Source: Folioceros fuciformis (Eukaryota > Anthocerotophyta > Anthocerotopsida > Anthocerotales). Taken from it: a stretch of 21,185 bases of DNA. The position numbers and the translations under genes are program-made. This document shows positions 17,601 through 21,185 of the stretch, piece after piece (the first letter of the stretch is position 1; the number at the start of each line of letters is the position of its first letter). The notes under the pieces are model-generated. The model worked only from the letters and a program-made list of their open reading frames with translations. It was not told where the DNA came from and did not search any database. The DNA is taken from the NCBI GenBank assembly GCA_049999805.1, contig JBNGIO010001388.1:1-21185 (forward strand). The letters are read 5' to 3'.

Positions 17601-19860
17601 TGATCTATTAGCAACTGAATAGGTGGATACAAAAGTAGGCCTTAAATAGTGGTTTACGAAGGGGAGCGTCCTATAACTAGCCTACCAGTTAACTAACTGC
17701 ACTTATAACTAGATCTAGTTAGACTAATCAACGTGATACAGAACCACGTGGTCTGCCTTATATTCTAACTGGAGTTACGTTAGGGCCTCTCGCCTTTGTT
17801 TAAGGCTTCATAGATGCGGCACTTGAGGAGGACTTGGTGTATATGGATGACCTTCCTAATTTAGTGGACACACATATACCTTTCAACTTCCTCTCCTTAT
17901 GTTTTACATGTCGCTTGGGGAACCTTCTTTAGGCAGTACCTTGACTTCTGCATTATTATGAGCTTAAGGAGCTTTAACAATAGGATCATGCAAGTTTTTG
18001 AACATATCATCGGTCGTGGCACTTATGAATATGATGATGAGGATTTTGTAGGCAATATGCATCTCTTCCTATTTTAAGGCATAGATTTGCTAGTAAGAAA
18101 GATTTCGCTATTGGCAGCGTTTCTTAGGACCTTGCCTTTCAGCCTCTATCTTGACTTTCTAATTCTTCACTTGGGATTCCTACATTTCGGAATCTTTTGT
18201 CCTTGGTGTTGAGGAGGGTGCCCTCTCTTTGTAGGTGTCTCTTAGATCAACTAGGGACGTCCCTAGCCAAAGGAAGAAAGAGAGTCGACTTTCTTTCTTC
18301 TATGGCCAAGGCTACCTATTATGCCTCAATTTTCCTCTCTTGAAGTTCCTGCAATAAGGATCCGAGGGCTCCAAACTTTTGTTCTTGAGAAGGAATATGA
18401 GCTAGTGCAACTTAGTGTTCATTAGGATTCTTGTATTCCTTGGCCTATGTGGGCGTTGGTCCTTTTTTCGCTTACAAAAAGATGCAAGTTTTGGCCTTAG
18501 GCTTGACCCCACATCCAAGCTTTCCAAATTGCACCAACCACATTCTCTATTGAATGAGGTTTCGCCTTGGTTTGATTCAACTTTTGGCCTAGTTTCTCGT
18601 CTCTTGTAGTTGTGAGGCACCCCTTGACAATTGTGGTACTCATCTTGCCCATTGCTTGACTAGTGGATAATGCATCGTTATACACGATACAATACCTAAT
18701 TTCATGTTTTCATTAGCCAAAAAGACCATTTTTTTGTCCTTCAGCAAAAGCCTATATGCTCTGCTCAATGTCGTTTTTCTCCGAATTTATCTTTTCATCA
18801 TCAAAGGAGAACAAGCTTCTATTGCAGACATGGTCATAATGGACCCCCCACAAGTATTGGTATGTGAGCATGTTATCCTCAACTCCTTATGTTGAGTAGT
18901 AAAGAGGAGTAGATTAGCCAATATTCACAAGTACACCCCTCCATAGGCCGAACACATCTTTATTCTAATAAAGATGTGTCAAAAGGCAAGAGGGATCCCC
19001 CTTGTCATTGAAACCTTTGGGGCCATATGAAAGGCATTTTCCAAGTTTTGCAAGATTTGTGCCAAGCAGTTCACAACAAGAAAACAGAGGCTTGGTCTTT
19101 TTCTCTTTTGTGTATTGTAACGCTCTTTCGTTAAAGAGTTTCCATTGCACTACAACAAGCGTTAGTTAATGCCAAATATACGACGACGATAATGGCAAGA
19201 GAAGTAGTATAAGCAACTTTAGTAGTATGTAGACCCTTCCTTTTTAGGCGTTGTTGATAGTTTTTAGGTTTAGCAGCTTGAAAGGCAAGTGCCTATGGCC
19301 TTGTCACCTTTAGTGGTTTGTCTCACCTCTTTCAAGGTAGATGGGTTCCCACCTTGTTTTTCTCAAATAAAGGAGGGTCTAGGAGACTATAAAAAAGAGC
19401 CACAGCAAGAGGAAGATGATCACACAAGTGAGTTTTATAACTAGTGGAAAAGTTTGTCTTAATTTAATATCCTTAACTTGTGAGCATCCCTTAACATCCC
19501 TTATAGTACTTTATTCTGTTGTTTAGGCATATTTGATACCACATACAGATATGCTACTTGCTTAGGACTTAAGGCAACCATCTAACGTTAAGACTTTGAA
19601 ACAAAGCATGTTTACAAACCTTTGAGTGAAGACTTGAGATGGGCTAATTTCTAATATCATAATACGAACATGGTGCCGATGGAGAGGGCTAGCCAGCGAC
19701 AATAGGCCAAGTGACTTGGTTTATCCAAATCCCAATTATTGTCTTCAAGCATCGAGCATGAGCTGTTATAATCTAAATTTTCTTCCATTAAGAAAAAATA
19801 CGAACATGGTAAGATTAAAATAAGAGCTTCGCAGGAAGGTGCTGTACTGATATAGACCAA
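17601..19860. other. AT-rich gene-poor DNA
   Basis: I find no gene, RNA or clear repeat array over this 2.2 kb. The 60-70 codon frames overlap on both strands (for example 18402-18620) and have no domain. It may contain the rest of the decayed retroelement, but no RNase H or integrase motif was recognised. A 14-bp motif, AATACGAACATGGT, occurs at about 19661 and again at about 19797. Confidence 0.35.
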
Positions 19861-20105
19861 GGCCACGAGTGGTCCTGATTGCTTTATTCAAATTAGAATG
19901 TGAAACAAGGTGAGAGAAACGGTTTATTAAAAATATAAGAAAGGTAAGAAAAAGGCCTTGAGTGGTGGCGAACGCTTTATTGAAATGGTAGCGAATAATA
20001 GAAGAATGACGAATCATAGAATGATTATATGTAGAGACAGGGAAAGAAGGGCCACGAACGGTCAGGGCCGCTCCATAAAAATTGCAGCGAATATAGAAGA
20101 AGTAT
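19861..20105. repeat. Degenerate tandem repeat, about 94 bp, three copies
   Basis: Units start GGCCACGAGTGGTC (19861), GGCCTTGAGTGGTG (19954) and GGCCACGAACGGTC (20050), spaced 93 and 96 bp. Each continues with a GCTTTATT- or GCTCCATA-like segment and an A-rich stretch. The second and third also share TAGCGAATA/CAGCGAATA followed by ATAGAAGAA. The divergence between copies shows the array is old. Confidence 0.6.
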
Positions 20106-21185
20106 GTATGACGTGGCGCGCGGCTGAAAATATCACGGAGTGAATCTAAGTTTTTAAGGCAGTAATAGCAATAAGGGGATGCGATTGGACAGCATTTCTG
20201 TGGGCTCCATGGTGAATGAAAAGTGAAGACAACCCTATCCGGAATGTTTCCCGCTTGGTTCGGGAAGGGACGGGACGGGACGGGGTCAAAGTGGACTTAG
20301 AAGAAAACGCGACTCAAGACAAAAAGCGAAGGCCAAGGCCAAGGCCAAGAGGGACAAGGCCTTGCCGCGGCACTTTGGCTGCCGCCGCGCGTGTACTGCG
20401 GAGTCCCGAGAGCTTAGCCTGTGTGATGCGGCTTTGGATCTGCGCCTTCCGTTTGGGTGTCTATCCGGGGTGACTTGGGATCCCGCAGCCCCGCTTCCTC
20501 GCTCGCCCTGACCCCTCATCACCCCTGATGAGTGAGAGAAGGAAAGATCGGATGCCTCACTGGCTGCGGAGCCCGTATCTTTTCCTGCTCTCTGACTGTT
20601 GTCCTGCTCCTCTCTCTAGTCCCTTCCGCACAGTGCACAAGACCGGCCTCCCCTGTTTGTCGCTGCGCCTGCTGCGACCGCACCTCTTCCGGAGCGCACA
20701 GGAGCTCGCGTCTCGTGCCCCGTTTGGCACGCCCCGAGCTCTGCCACGGGCGCCAATTGGGGGATGTGGCCTCGCTGCTGCCTGGCCTGGATGCGCTACG
20801 TTAGAATTTGGAGAGGAGAGGAGAGTCGACGGCAGCAGGTAGTAGCTTGAACTGTGTCGCGGTCCTCTGGAGTTGATTGTCGTTTCCTTCGCTTGTCGGG
20901 GTTTTGGGTTTGCGGGACTGGGGGGTATAGCCCTGTCTTGCCGGGTGCTTGTTTGCTTGGGGCCTGCACTTGTTGTTGGCGACTCGGAGTTTGATTTAGT
21001 GGTCGGGGAATGGATTTCTGGCTTTATGTGGTGACAGATTGTGACGGGTCGGGCCGGGCCGGTGCGGTGCGGTGCGTGAGGAGGATCGGGGCAAGCTCGT
21101 TGTGGCGTCTCCCGGCAGCATGTAGAGGTCCGGGAGGCGGGGGGTGTAGGAAGGTGAAAGGGAGCTGGAAACCTGCGATGAGGGG
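20106..21185. promoter_or_regulatory. GC-rich flank, possible 5' region of a gene beyond the window
   Basis: The composition changes sharply to GC-rich near 20200. Short tandem motifs include GGGAC pentamers (20264-20284), three AGGCCA-type hexamers (about 20328-20347) and GGGCC/GTGCG pentamers (about 21048-21077). At 20838 a CAG is followed by GTAGTA and then by a G/T-rich tract, which would suit the end of a 5' UTR exon followed by a leader intron. No coding exon is identified. The overlapping frames at 20216-20842 have no recognisable domain. Confidence 0.3.

Noticed and set aside
1-21185. CRISPR arrays, tRNA or rRNA genes, bacterial operons or a phage defence system
   Set aside because: None was recognised by eye. 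The tandem arrays have no spacer pattern, and the gene structure is eukaryotic. A tRNA scan by covariance model was not possible here.

Overview
The window looks like nuclear DNA of a plant-lineage eukaryote (land plant, most likely a bryophyte or lycophyte grade genome, or a close algal relative). The basis is a many-exon gene with compact 72-207 nt introns whose product matches the plant type of FANCM helicase, GC-rich gene-flanking stretches against AT-rich intergenic DNA, abundant minisatellites, and a decayed reverse transcriptase. There are no operons or bacterial signals. The species cannot be fixed from the sequence.

Layout. 1-1549: GC/CT-rich then AT-rich non-coding DNA with a short tandem array (812-901). 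1550-1939 (-): a small, very basic orphan ORF of 129 codons. 1940-4307: intergenic, with three perfect 23-bp repeats and an adjacent 21-bp palindrome. 4308-4812: an array of about eleven 46-bp units. 4813-5412: upstream region of the main gene, with a perfect hairpin and several short coding-like frames. 5413-12687 (+): the FANCM orthologue, which I resolve into 22 exons that join in one frame for 1615 codons plus stop. 13012-13299 (-): a small single-exon gene for a Cys-rich protein with a C-terminal membrane anchor, convergent with FANCM. 14000-20100: AT-rich, repeat-rich, gene-poor DNA holding a short gag-like or unknown coding remnant (14906-15148), a pyrimidine-rich minisatellite (16219-16780), a broken reverse-transcriptase fragment (17243-17600) and a degenerate 94-bp repeat (19861-20105). 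20200-21185: GC-rich DNA with short G-rich repeats, probably the 5' flank or leader of a gene beyond the window.

The main biological content is FANCM, a DNA-remodelling helicase of the Fanconi anaemia/MPH1 family that limits meiotic crossovers in plants. Its most unusual feature here is intron 15 (8727-8817), which fits a minor-spliceosome (U12-type) AT-AC intron and sits directly after helicase motif VI. The conserved protein sequence is restored only if AT-AC boundaries are used. The other genes are not functionally linked to it in any way the sequence shows.
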